Below, piece after piece: positions 51,200 to 59,647 of a DNA stretch of 62,555 bases; position 1 is the stretch's first letter; each line of letters starts with the position of its first letter. A program made the translations under genes and the position numbers. The notes beneath the pieces were generated by a model. It did no database searches. It was given only the letters and a program-made list of their open reading frames with translations, and was not told the origin of the DNA. The stretch spans positions 1 to 62,555 of the forward strand of contig SIBR01000020.1 of assembly GCA_009695065.1 (NCBI GenBank), given 5' to 3'. The stretch is from Opitutus sp. (GTDB taxonomy: Bacteria > Verrucomicrobiota > Verrucomicrobiae > Opitutales > Opitutaceae).

Positions 51200-52399
51200 T
51201 CAGCGCTTAAGTTCGCTCAAAAACACCACGGTGTCGCGGTCGTCGGAACTCACGGAGAATGTAACGCGTTGCGTGCGGCGTTCGAGCACGTTGCCGTCGC
51301 GGTCGAGAAACTCGAGCGTGCCGGCATGCTCGCCCGGCGGGAGTTTGAGCGCGGTGAAACTGAGGTGCTGCGGCAGATTGTCCCATTGACGCGTGTCGGC
51401 CTGGGCCTGCGTCGCGGCGGATGCCACCTTCCCGATTATGCCCAGCACGCCGAGCCCCAGGGCCGTGTAGTTGGCGTCGTCGCCATCCTTCCCCTGGCGT
51501 TCGCGGCGCCGGCCGTGGTCGGCGGCGATAGCCGATCCCACCAGCGCAAGATCGCCGGCGACGTTCGCATTGGCTTTGAACACCGCCTTGTTGCCGAGAA
51601 TATGATCCATCACCCGTCCGCCGCGCGTCGATGCCTGGTAGGACAGATCGTCAAAGCCCGGCAACGGCACGATCTTCCGGCCCTCCTCAAGCACCAGTCG
51701 GGCCGACCACGACGGCGAATCGTTGACATAAAAACGCAGCCGCTCGCCGTATTGACCGGCGGCGTATTTCCGCGGGCCGTAACCGTATTCGGCGAAGAAG
51801 AGGACGTTGTCCGCGGGATTATATGGCGCCAGCGCGTGCTTCTGGCCGGCCCGCAACTGGGCGCGCTTGAAGGCGTCGCTGCCGTCGCCGTTGAGCTTCA
51901 CGGTCGCGAGGCCATCGAGGTAGTCCAACAGGACATAGTCGGCATCGTAGTGTTCGAGCTCGGGATCGCTGTCGATGACCTGGCCCGAGCGAAAACAAGC
52001 TCGGGCGTTGTCGGGCTGGCCGTCGCGCCAGTAGAGGATACCCCGGTAATAATAGGCCATCACCCGCTCGTAGGGTTCGCCGATGAAGGTCTTGGTGCTT
52101 TCCGCCGAAAACAGGCTGCGCGCCTTGGCCGCCGCCGCATCGTTGGTGATGACCCCGCCGATGCGCGCGATCGCGTCGTCGAGCTTGGCCTTCGCCAAGT
52201 CGAAATCGCCGCCGCGCAACGCCGTGGCCGCCACCCGGTAATCGAACAGCACGCGATCGCGCTCCTCGACCGGCGGCACCCGGCGGTCGGCATCGGAGGC
52301 GCCGCGGGCCGGCTCGGCCATTTCCGTGACGCAGCCGGTGAGCAGCGAAAGCGCAACACCCAGGAGGCCACAAGCGACGGGTTGCAAAAAGCAAGTCAT
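51200..52399 (-). CDS. COG3014-like exported lipoprotein
   Basis: The ATG at 52399 gives 399 residues with a lipobox (LSLLTGC). The middle is TPR-like (FDLAKAKLDDAIARIG, MAYYYRGILYWRDGQPDNA). Then there is HYDADYVLLDYLDGLATVKL, DNVLFFAEYGYGPRKYAAGQ and a C-terminal immunoglobulin-like part (LKLPPGEHAGTLEFLDRDGN). This is the plan of COG3014 proteins that occur beside lpoB and ycfL. I infer a periplasmic partner in peptidoglycan-synthesis control. The long extension before M(52399) is excluded. Confidence 0.65.
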   Translation of the reverse strand: MTCFLQPVACGLLGVALSLLTGCVTEMAEPARGASDADRRVPPVEERDRVLFDYRVAATALRGGDFDLAKAKLDDAIARIGGVITNDAAAAKARSLFSAESTKTFIGEPYERVMAYYYRGILYWRDGQPDNARACFRSGQVIDSDPELEHYDADYVLLDYLDGLATVKLNGDGSDAFKRAQLRAGQKHALAPYNPADNVLFFAEYGYGPRKYAAGQYGERLRFYVNDSPSWSARLVLEEGRKIVPLPGFDDLSYQASTRGGRVMDHILGNKAVFKANANVAGDLALVGSAIAADHGRRRERQGKDGDDANYTALGLGVLGIIGKVASAATQAQADTRQWDNLPQHLSFTALKLPPGEHAGTLEFLDRDGNVLERRTQRVTFSVSSDDRDTVVFLSELKR

Positions 52400-52574
52400 G
52401 CTGAACGGCGTGAAAAATCCAGCGATGGCGGGCCGGCGCGGGCGGAGGTTTTTCACTTCGTTCAGGCTGACGGAAAGGGACGGATGACGGCGAAGCGAAA
52501 AGACCCGGCGGGGGGTGCCGCGGGCCGGGGAGATTCATTTCTCCGGGTGCCCGCCGACGACCGGTGGTGCACGC

Positions 52575-53207
52575 TTAGCGATAGGCGGCGTCCTCGAGCC
52601 CCTGCTTTTTGATTTCCGCGAAATCCTCCCAAACGATCCGACTCGTGCGGGCATCGGTCAGCCGGAAGGTGTAGAGCACATAGTCGCTGATGCCCGCCGC
52701 GGCCTTGGTCGTGTTGCCGTCGAGCGTGCCGGTGAGGAAGAAATCCGCCCCGCCGAACTCGACCACGTTGGGATCGCTGCTCGCTGTCACCTGCCCGCTG
52801 CGCTTGAGCTCCCGCTCGCGCTCGAGGGTCTTCATCATCTGGCGATCGAGGAAACTCACGCGGCCCATGGCCCTCGAGTTCAGCATCGCGCGGATGCGCG
52901 TGAGGAAAATGTCCTTGTTGATCGGGAAACGGGTGTTGTTGACGACCGGATCGAGCACGATGCTCGGCGGGATGGGCGCGCGCGCGATTTGCGGAATGGC
53001 CAGGATGCTGCGGGCCATCTTGTCGGTGACGGAGACCATATCCTGGGACTCGATGCCGGTGCCGGCCACCGCGCCGCGTTCATCAGGCCGCATCTCGGTG
53101 ACGGGAGAGCCGGCGGGATTGCGCACGCCGGCATCGGTCGCGCAGCCGGCCAGGAAAGCCGAGCCCGCGGTGAGGCTGACGAAAAGGAAACGGGAGGTCT
53201 TGTTCAT
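52575..53207 (-). CDS. LpoB-like penicillin-binding-protein activator lipoprotein
   Basis: The ATG at 53207 gives 210 residues with a lipobox (GSAFLAGC). The mature part has VSVTDKMARSILAIPQIARA, VVNNTRFPINKDIFLTRIRA, GRVSFLDRQ, ERELKRSGQVTAS and GADFFLTGTLDGNTTKAAAG. These blocks match LpoB, which reaches through peptidoglycan to stimulate the synthase PBP1B in enterobacteria. The leader is the pyrimidine-rich CTCTCCTTTCACC. It follows the glycine-zipper gene and precedes COG3014 and YcfL genes on one strand. Which PBP it serves is unknown. Confidence 0.8.
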   Translation of the reverse strand: MNKTSRFLFVSLTAGSAFLAGCATDAGVRNPAGSPVTEMRPDERGAVAGTGIESQDMVSVTDKMARSILAIPQIARAPIPPSIVLDPVVNNTRFPINKDIFLTRIRAMLNSRAMGRVSFLDRQMMKTLERERELKRSGQVTASSDPNVVEFGGADFFLTGTLDGNTTKAAAGISDYVLYTFRLTDARTSRIVWEDFAEIKKQGLEDAAYR

Positions 53208-53290
53208 GGTGAAAGGAGAGCTGGGACGGGAATTCGCGGGGATGGGCCGCGCCGCCACGGGCGAAGCCGGCCACAAGCCCGCGATGATCG

Positions 53291-54025
53291 TTACCGGCCA
53301 AACAGGCCGTTCGCGCCCGACATGGGTGACGGCGCACCGTAGTAGTTGTTGATGATGGTCACCGGCGCGGCGGCAGGCGCAGCCGTCGGCGCGGATTGCG
53401 GCACGACCGTCGCCGGCTGCTGGTAAATCACGCGCGGCCGGTTGGCCTCGGCGACGGAACCGAGCAGCCAGCCGAGCCCGGCACCCCAGGCGGCGCCGCG
53501 CCACGTATTGTGATGAAACGCGCCGCTGTTGTTGCCGATGATGCCGCCGGCCAGCGCTCCGAGCCAGAGCCCGTTTGTCGCGTAATTGCCGTAACCATAA
53601 CCGTAGCCGGAGGGGCTGCCATAATAGTCCGCTCCGTAGTAGCCGTCGCTGTAAAAGCCGTAGCCGGGCCCGATCGACCCATAGTAGCCGATACCCCCGC
53701 GGGGGCCACCCCGGTGACCGCCGTAGCTTCCCGGGCGCCCGCGATAAATATAATCGCCCCCACGAACGCCGACCGCCACGCGAACGTCCGGCCCGACTTG
53801 GCCGGGACTCCTACTGCCGACCGTCGATCCCAGCAGGCCGCCCACGCCGGCGCCGATCGCCGCGCCTTTCCAGGCGTTGTGGTTGAGACTGCCGCTATTG
53901 TTGCCAACGACCGCACCGACGACGCCGCCAAGAACCGCACCCTGCGCGGTCTGCGGGCTTAGAAGCTGAGCCTGCAAGGGAACCAGCCCCCAAAGGGCAA
54001 CGCAGAGGGAAATCGACGTTTTCAT
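53291..54025 (-). CDS. Exported protein with two glycine-zipper domains
   Basis: The 244-residue protein has a signal peptide and two glycine-zipper blocks: GAVLGGVVGAVVGNNSGSLN to GAGVGGLLGSTVGSRS at residues 29-73, and GALAGGIIGNNSGAFHHNTW to GAGLGWLLGSVAEA near 155-196. A Tyr/Gly-rich linker (YYGSIGPGYGFYSDGYYG) separates them. The duplication is clear from the shared NNSG--H-N-W core. Such hairpins insert in or span membranes. The C-terminus is Ala/Pro-rich then VTIINNYYGAPSP. It is the first gene of the LpoB cluster; the RND operon ends 135 bases upstream. Confidence 0.75.
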   Translation of the reverse strand: MKTSISLCVALWGLVPLQAQLLSPQTAQGAVLGGVVGAVVGNNSGSLNHNAWKGAAIGAGVGGLLGSTVGSRSPGQVGPDVRVAVGVRGGDYIYRGRPGSYGGHRGGPRGGIGYYGSIGPGYGFYSDGYYGADYYGSPSGYGYGYGNYATNGLWLGALAGGIIGNNSGAFHHNTWRGAAWGAGLGWLLGSVAEANRPRVIYQQPATVVPQSAPTAAPAAAPVTIINNYYGAPSPMSGANGLFGR

Positions 54026-54160
54026 GGTGATGGTAGCGTGTCGGACACCGGGTTGGGAGCAAGGTTTCAGCTATCGGGACGACTGGCCACTGGACTTGGT
54101 TGCAGGCTTGCAGCGAAAAATCCGTCCCCGGCCTCCTTCGGCTGGCCCCCAGCCAAAGAA

Positions 54161-57100
54161 CTATTTCGCCATCGCCGGTTCACCGTGCGCGGAGACCGCC
54201 GCCGGCTTCCGGCGCCGCATCCGCGCCGTGAACCGGTCCATGTACACGTAAATGACCGGGGTGATATAAAGTGTGAGCAATTGCGATACCATGAGGCCGC
54301 CCACGACCGCCAGACCGAGGGGGCGTCGAGACTCGGCCCCAGCCCCGAGACCGAGCGCGATCGGGATGGCACTGGCGAGCGCGGCAAACGTCGTCATCAT
54401 GATCGGCCGGAAGCGCACGAGGCAGGCCTGCACGATGGCTTTTTCCGGGGAAGTTTCGCCCTGTGCCCGCGCCGCCAGCGCGAAGTCGATCATCATGATC
54501 GCGTTCTTTTTCACGATACCGACGAGCAGGATGATGCCCACGTAGCCCATCACGTTCAGCTCCTCCTTGAACAGCCAGAGCGTGAACAACGCCCCGAAAC
54601 TCGCCGCGGGCAGGCCCGACAAAATCGTGAGCGGATGGATGAAGTCCTCGTAGAGGATCCCCAGCAAGACGTAGATCACGAGCACCGCCATCACCAGCAA
54701 GAGGCCGAGCCCGGTCATCGACGACGCGAAGGCCTGCGCCGAGCCCTGGAAACCGTAGCTCAGCGTCGCGGGCAGTTCCTTGCGCGCGAGGTCCGTGATG
54801 ACGGCCGAGACCTCGCCCAGCGAGTAGCCCGGGCGCAGGTTGAAGGAGATCGTCACCGCCGGCACCTGGCCGAGATGGTTCACCGTGAGCGGCCCGACCT
54901 CCCGCTTGAGCGTCGCCACCGTGTCCAGCGGCACGGTCCGGCCGTTCTTGCCCCGCAGATAAATCAGCGAGCGCGCGTCCGAGTTCAGCTGAAACTCCGG
55001 GGCCATCTCCATGATGACGAAATACTGGTTCATCGGCGTGTAGATCGTCGAAACCTGCCGTGAGCCGTAAGCGCTGTAGAGGGCATCCTCGATCTGCTGC
55101 GGGGTGATGCCGAGCGACGAGGCGCGCTCGCGGTTGATTTCGACCCGCAGTTGCGGACTGGAGATCTGCAGGTCTGTGTTCACGTCCTGCAAGCCCGGGA
55201 TGAGGCGGATCTTCTCCTCCATCAGCTGGGCGCCGCGATACAGTTCCTTGAGGTCGGTCCCGAAAAGCGTGAATTGATACAGCGCCTTGGTCAGCGAACC
55301 GCCCAGCCGGATGGGCGGCAGCAACTGCGGAAAGGCGCGCAGCCCCGGGATCACCGCCAATTCATGGCGCATCTCCTCGACGATCTGGGCGGCCGGGGCG
55401 CGCTGGTTGCGGGGCTTTAACCGGACGAACACCCGGCCCTGGTTGCTATTGGTCGTGTTGAGGCCGCCGCCGATCGAGGACATGCAGGCCTCCATCGCCG
55501 GATGCCGCGCCACGATCATGCCCGCCACCACCTGGTGTTTCCACATCTCGGCAAAGGACACGTCCTGGGCACCTTCGGTCGCGATGTAGATCTGCCCCGT
55601 GTCGTCGGTCGGAATGAAGCCCAGCGGCAGCGAACGCGCGACCAGCACTGTCAGGATCACCATGACCCCGGCGGTGCTCACCGTCGCCAGCCGGTGCCGC
55701 ATCGCGATCTGCAGCGTACGTTCGTGCAGCGCGACCATCGCGTTGAAGCCGCGCTCGCTCAGCGCGTACAACCTGCCCCGGTGCGCGGCGCTGCCCGCCC
55801 GGTGGGGCTTCAGGAACCGGCTGCACAACATCGGCGTCAGCGTCAGCGAGACCAGCCCGGAAACCAGGATCGAAGCGGTGATCGTGACCGCGAATTCGTG
55901 CAACAGCCGGCCGAGGATCCCGCCCATGAACAACACCGGAATGAACACCGCCACGAGCGACAGCGTCATGGACATGATCGTGAACCCGATCTCGCCCGAG
56001 CCCTTGAAGGCCGCCTCGCGCACCGGCATGCCCTGCTCGATGTAGCGGACGATGTTCTCGAGCATCACGATCGCGTCGTCGACGACGAAGCCGACGGAGA
56101 GCGTGAGCGCGAGCAGCGAAAGGTTGTCCAGCGTGTAGCCGCAGAAATACATCACGATGAACGTGCCGAGCAGCGCCATCGGGATCGCCACGCTCGGGAT
56201 GATCGTCGCGGTGAGCGACCGCAGGAAGAGGAAGATCACGAGCACCGCGAGGGCGATCGAAAGCAGCAGGGTGAATTTCACGTCCTCGACCGACTCGTGC
56301 ACCGTCTGCGACCGGTCCGCCACGATCTCCAGCCGCACCGACGCGGGCAGCAGGTTGCGAAACGCCGGGAGCAGCGCGCGAATCTTGTTCACGACCTCGA
56401 CCGTGTTCGTTCCCGGCTGCCGCTGCACCGCGAGCCCGATCGCCCGGCTGCCGCCCTTCGCGTCGCCATACCAGCTGGCCACGCGGTTCTCCTGCACGCT
56501 GTCGATGACCTGCGCCAGCTCGCCGAGATACACCGGGGCGTTGTTGCGGTAGGCCACGACGATCCGGCTGAACTCCGCCGTATTGGTCAACTGGCCGCTC
56601 GCCACGACCGTCATCGCCTGCCGGCTGCCGTCGAGGATGCCGGTGGGAAGGTTGACATTGTGCGCGGCCAGCGCCGTGCGCACCTCGTCCAGCGCAATAC
56701 CGCGGCGCGCGAGCGCGCGCGGGTCGAGTTGCACGCGCAACGCGAATTTTTGCGCGCCGAGCACCTGCACCTGCGAGACGCCGTCGACCGTCGAAATGCG
56801 CTGCGCCAGGTGCGTCTGCGCAAACTCGTCGACGACGGAAAGCGGCAGCGTGGGCGAGATCAGCGCCAGGTAGAGCACCGGCTGGTCCACCGGGTTCGTC
56901 TTGCGCAGCGAGGGCGGCGCCGGCATGTCGGCGGGCAGGCGCCGCTGCACCGCGGCGATGGCCGCCTGCACGTCCTGGGCCGCGGCATCGATGCTTCGCT
57001 CCAGCGCGAATTGCAGCGTGATCGTCGTGACGCCGAGCGCGCTGCTCGAGGTCATCGAATCGACGCCCGCGATCGTCGAGAACTGCTGCTCGAGCGGCTT

Positions 57101-57292
57101 CGCCACCGCGGAGGCCATCGTTTCCGGCGTGGCGCCCGGCAGCGCCGCCGTGACGACGACGGTGGGAAAATCGACATTGGGCAGGTCGCTGACCGGCAGC
57201 AGCCGGTAGGCCATCACCCCGAACACGCACAGCGCCGCCGTCAGCAGCGTCGTCATCACCGGCCGGCGGATGCAGAGGGCGGGCAGATTCAT
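54161..57292 (-). CDS. RND multidrug efflux permease (MdtB/C-like)
   Basis: The 1043-residue protein has the HAE1-RND plan: N-terminal CIRRPVMTTLLTAALCVFG, DLPNVDFPTVVVTAALPGA, TSSSALGVTTITLQF, the TM4 proton-relay pair in VGFVVDDAIVMLENI, and a second half beginning ALYQFTLFGTD with IILLVGIVKKNAIMMIDF. Large periplasmic loops follow TM1 and TM7. It forms trimers that export drugs or lipophilic compounds with an adaptor and an outer-membrane channel. Its ATG overlaps the adaptor stop (ATGA). It is intact, although the adaptor and regulator upstream are broken. Confidence 0.92.
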   Translation of the reverse strand: MNLPALCIRRPVMTTLLTAALCVFGVMAYRLLPVSDLPNVDFPTVVVTAALPGATPETMASAVAKPLEQQFSTIAGVDSMTSSSALGVTTITLQFALERSIDAAAQDVQAAIAAVQRRLPADMPAPPSLRKTNPVDQPVLYLALISPTLPLSVVDEFAQTHLAQRISTVDGVSQVQVLGAQKFALRVQLDPRALARRGIALDEVRTALAAHNVNLPTGILDGSRQAMTVVASGQLTNTAEFSRIVVAYRNNAPVYLGELAQVIDSVQENRVASWYGDAKGGSRAIGLAVQRQPGTNTVEVVNKIRALLPAFRNLLPASVRLEIVADRSQTVHESVEDVKFTLLLSIALAVLVIFLFLRSLTATIIPSVAIPMALLGTFIVMYFCGYTLDNLSLLALTLSVGFVVDDAIVMLENIVRYIEQGMPVREAAFKGSGEIGFTIMSMTLSLVAVFIPVLFMGGILGRLLHEFAVTITASILVSGLVSLTLTPMLCSRFLKPHRAGSAAHRGRLYALSERGFNAMVALHERTLQIAMRHRLATVSTAGVMVILTVLVARSLPLGFIPTDDTGQIYIATEGAQDVSFAEMWKHQVVAGMIVARHPAMEACMSSIGGGLNTTNSNQGRVFVRLKPRNQRAPAAQIVEEMRHELAVIPGLRAFPQLLPPIRLGGSLTKALYQFTLFGTDLKELYRGAQLMEEKIRLIPGLQDVNTDLQISSPQLRVEINRERASSLGITPQQIEDALYSAYGSRQVSTIYTPMNQYFVIMEMAPEFQLNSDARSLIYLRGKNGRTVPLDTVATLKREVGPLTVNHLGQVPAVTISFNLRPGYSLGEVSAVITDLARKELPATLSYGFQGSAQAFASSMTGLGLLLVMAVLVIYVLLGILYEDFIHPLTILSGLPAASFGALFTLWLFKEELNVMGYVGIILLVGIVKKNAIMMIDFALAARAQGETSPEKAIVQACLVRFRPIMMTTFAALASAIPIALGLGAGAESRRPLGLAVVGGLMVSQLLTLYITPVIYVYMDRFTARMRRRKPAAVSAHGEPAMAK

Positions 57293-58454
57293 GGCGTCGC
57301 GGCGGTTTGCCGCCCGAGCGTGGCGGGATTGGGCAGCCCCTTCACCTCGACCCTGGCGCCCGGCACCAACTGAAACTGGCCGTCCGTGACCACGGTTTCA
57401 CCGGCGCCCAGCCCCTCGGCGACCAGCGTGAAATCGCCCGCGGCGCGCAGCACCTTCACCGGCCGCAGGTCGACCGTGCCCTCTTTCGTCAAGATGTAGA
57501 CCTGCTGGCCGTCGCGCCCGGTCTGCACCGCGGCCGTCGGCACCACGATCGCGCCGCGGTCCACGCCGATCTGGGTCTGCACCTGCACGAACTGGCCGGG
57601 CCACCGTGCGTGGTCCGCGTTGGCGAAGGTCGCCTTCAGCGTGATCGTGCCGGACGTCGCGTCGACCGCGTTGTCCACGAAGGTCAGCTTGCCGTCCGTG
57701 CGCACGACGCCTGCCACGCGATCGATCACCGTCACAACCGCCTGGCCCGATTGGATGACGCCCCGGATTTCGCTCAGTGCCCGCTCCGACACGGCGTAGG
57801 CCGTCGCGATGGGCGCGAGCTGGTTGATCGTGACGATCGACTGGTTGACGTCGTTCGCCTTCACCAGCGCGCCCTCGTGGAGGATCAGCTGGCCGGTGCG
57901 GCCGGCGATCGGCGCGCGAATCTGCGCGTACCCCAGCAGCAGCTCGGCATTCGCCACCGCCGCCTCCTTGGCCTGCAACAGCGCGCGCGTCGTCTCGGCC
58001 TTCGTGCCGAGCAGGGCAAACTGCTCCTTCGAAATCGCATCCTGCTGGCGAGGTGCTTGTAGCGCTCCAGGTCGGACTGGGCCTTGGTCTCCTAGGCCCG
58101 CGCGTTGGCCAGGTCGGCCCGCGCGATGCGGAGACTGTTTTCGAACGGCCGGCGGTCGAGCGACACAAGCGGATCGCCGGCCTTCACCTCGTCGCCCTCG
58201 CGAAAATGAATCTGCGCAATCATGCCGTCGACCTGCGATTTGACGGCCACGGTGCGCAACGCCTGCACCGCGCCCACGGACTCGACCAGCCGCGGCATGT
58301 CCTGCCGTTGCGCGACGGCGGTCTGCACCGGCACCACCGTGACCGCGACCGCCTTGGCCTCGCCCCCGGAGCGATTGCAGCCGGCCAGCAGCGCAGCCAG
58401 CAAGGCCAGCGCGACAAGCGGCGCGGGTGGCCGGCGAAATTCAATTTTTTCCAT
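57289..58454 (-). pseudogene. RND membrane-fusion (adaptor) protein gene, broken
   Basis: Frame one, from the ATG at 58454, has a lipoprotein-like signal (LVALALLAALLAGC), VTVVPVQTAVAQRQDMPRLV, and DEVKAGDPLVSLDRRPFE. It ends at TAG (58092-58094), where CAG would give ARAQETK. Beyond it ETKAQSDLERYKHLAS continues, then a one-base loss near 58047 shifts frame. The rest (AVANAELLLGYAQIRAPIAG, LIHEG-LVKAND, QVYILTKEGT) runs to 57289. The lesions fall in the coiled-coil hairpin. Unless suppressed or a consensus error, no full adaptor is made. MarR stop overlaps its start by 14 bases. Confidence 0.85.
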
Positions 58455-58886
58455 GGCGACGTCGTTTGGCCTCCGCCTCGAGGCGGAGCAGATTCGATTT
58501 GATGTGCAAAAGATCCCGGATCAACGCCGCGCGCCGGGCAGCGTCTCGGCGACAGTCTCGAGCCGGGCGAGGATCGGCCGGGCCTTGCGCGTGACAAACA
58601 GCAGATACGCCCGGCCGTCGTACGCGTCATCGCGCCGCTCCACCCAGCCCGCGCGCACCAGCCGCCCCGTCTGGCGACTCACGGTGATTTTTTCCAGCTG
58701 CAGGAACTCCGCGAGCTCGCTCTGGGTGCAGCCCGGGTTGCGCGCGAGGTGATAGAGAAACAGCCCCTGCGCGCGGGTGAGGCGTAGATCGCGCACCCGG
58801 CGGTCGAATTCCTTGCGCGCCAGCCGGCTGATGTCGCCGAGGATGACGCCCAGTCTCGGCTCGAAGTTCGGCTGGGGCGCGACCAT
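58441..58886 (-). pseudogene. MarR-family regulator, frameshifted near the C-terminus
   Basis: From the ATG at 58886 the frame has the MarR winged helix: LGVILGDISRLARKEFDRRV, FLYHLARNPGCTQSELAEFL, QLEKITVSRQTGRLVRAGWV and ERRDDAYDGRAYLLFV. It stops at 58521. Past that, in the next frame, ALIRDLLHIKSNLLRLEAEA then KRRRHGKN and TGA is a perfect C-terminal dimerisation helix ending at 58441, overlapping the adaptor start. So an indel in the GCGCGCGGCG run near 58525 cut off the tail. A truncated product could still bind DNA poorly. It probably repressed the efflux operon. Confidence 0.75.
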
Positions 58887-59015
58887 GGAGGGGGCGGGAA
58901 TTTGGTAAGCCAGCTTACCTTCGTGCAAGCTCCGAGTTGCCCGGCCGCCAGCCTTTCCGCCCAAAGTCGCCGCCGGACTTGCGAACCGGCCGCAATCCCG
59001 CATCCTGACTCTGCT

Positions 59016-59531
59016 ATGAAACTCCGCCCCACCCTCGCTCTCATGTCCCTATTCTCCCTCCTCTTCGGCATCGCCCAAGCCGAACCGCTCAAGGTCGGCG
59101 ACGCCGCGCCGAAGATCAGCGCCACGACCGATGACGGCACCGCGCTCAATCTGGCCGACGTCTACAAAAAGAATAACTACACGCTCGTCTGGTTTTATCC
59201 CAAGGCGCTGACCGGTGGTTGCACGAAGCAGGGCTGCTCGCTCCGCGACGCCAGCGCCGAGTTGACCCGGAAGGGCGTCGCGATCGTGGGCGTGAGCAGC
59301 GACTCGGTTGCCAAACAGAAGGAGTTCAAGGATGTGAACCACTTTCCCTTCCCGCTGCTCGCCGATACCGAAAAGAAGGTGATCAAGGCCTTCGGTCAGA
59401 CCGGAACCATGATGGCCAGCCGCGAAGCCTACCTGATCGACCGGGAAGGCCGGATCGTCTACAAGGACGAGAAACAAACCGACAAGCAGGCCGAGATGGT
59501 CCTCGCCTACCTCAATTCCAAAAAGAGCTGA
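59016..59531 (+). CDS. Exported PrxQ/BCP-type peroxiredoxin
   Basis: The ATG at 59016 gives 171 residues with a signal peptide (LALMSLFSLLFGIAQA). The peroxiredoxin core has LVWFYPKALTGGCTKQGCSL with peroxidatic C69 and resolving C74 five residues later, then AIVGVSSDSV, FPFPLLADTEKKVIKAFG and YLIDREGRIVYKDE. It should reduce peroxides in the periplasm with a thioredoxin-like donor. A good terminator follows. It is divergent from marR; only about 130 bases lie between the two. Confidence 0.88.
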   Translation: MKLRPTLALMSLFSLLFGIAQAEPLKVGDAAPKISATTDDGTALNLADVYKKNNYTLVWFYPKALTGGCTKQGCSLRDASAELTRKGVAIVGVSSDSVAKQKEFKDVNHFPFPLLADTEKKVIKAFGQTGTMMASREAYLIDREGRIVYKDEKQTDKQAEMVLAYLNSKKS

Positions 59532-59553
59532 GCCCGCGCCGTTTTCTCATTTC

Positions 59554-59585
59554 GCCGCCCGCGCCCCGCGCCGGGCGGCTTTTTT
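59554..59585 (+). terminator. Intrinsic terminator of the peroxiredoxin gene
   Basis: GCCGCCCG at 59554-59561 pairs with CGGGCGGC at 59572-59579, then six T follow. It lies 22 bases after the stop at 59531. Confidence 0.85.
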
Positions 59586-59647
59586 GCGCCCACCCGTCGA
59601 CCACGCTGTCCCTTCGACCGCCTCACGACCAACCGCCCGCGCGACGC

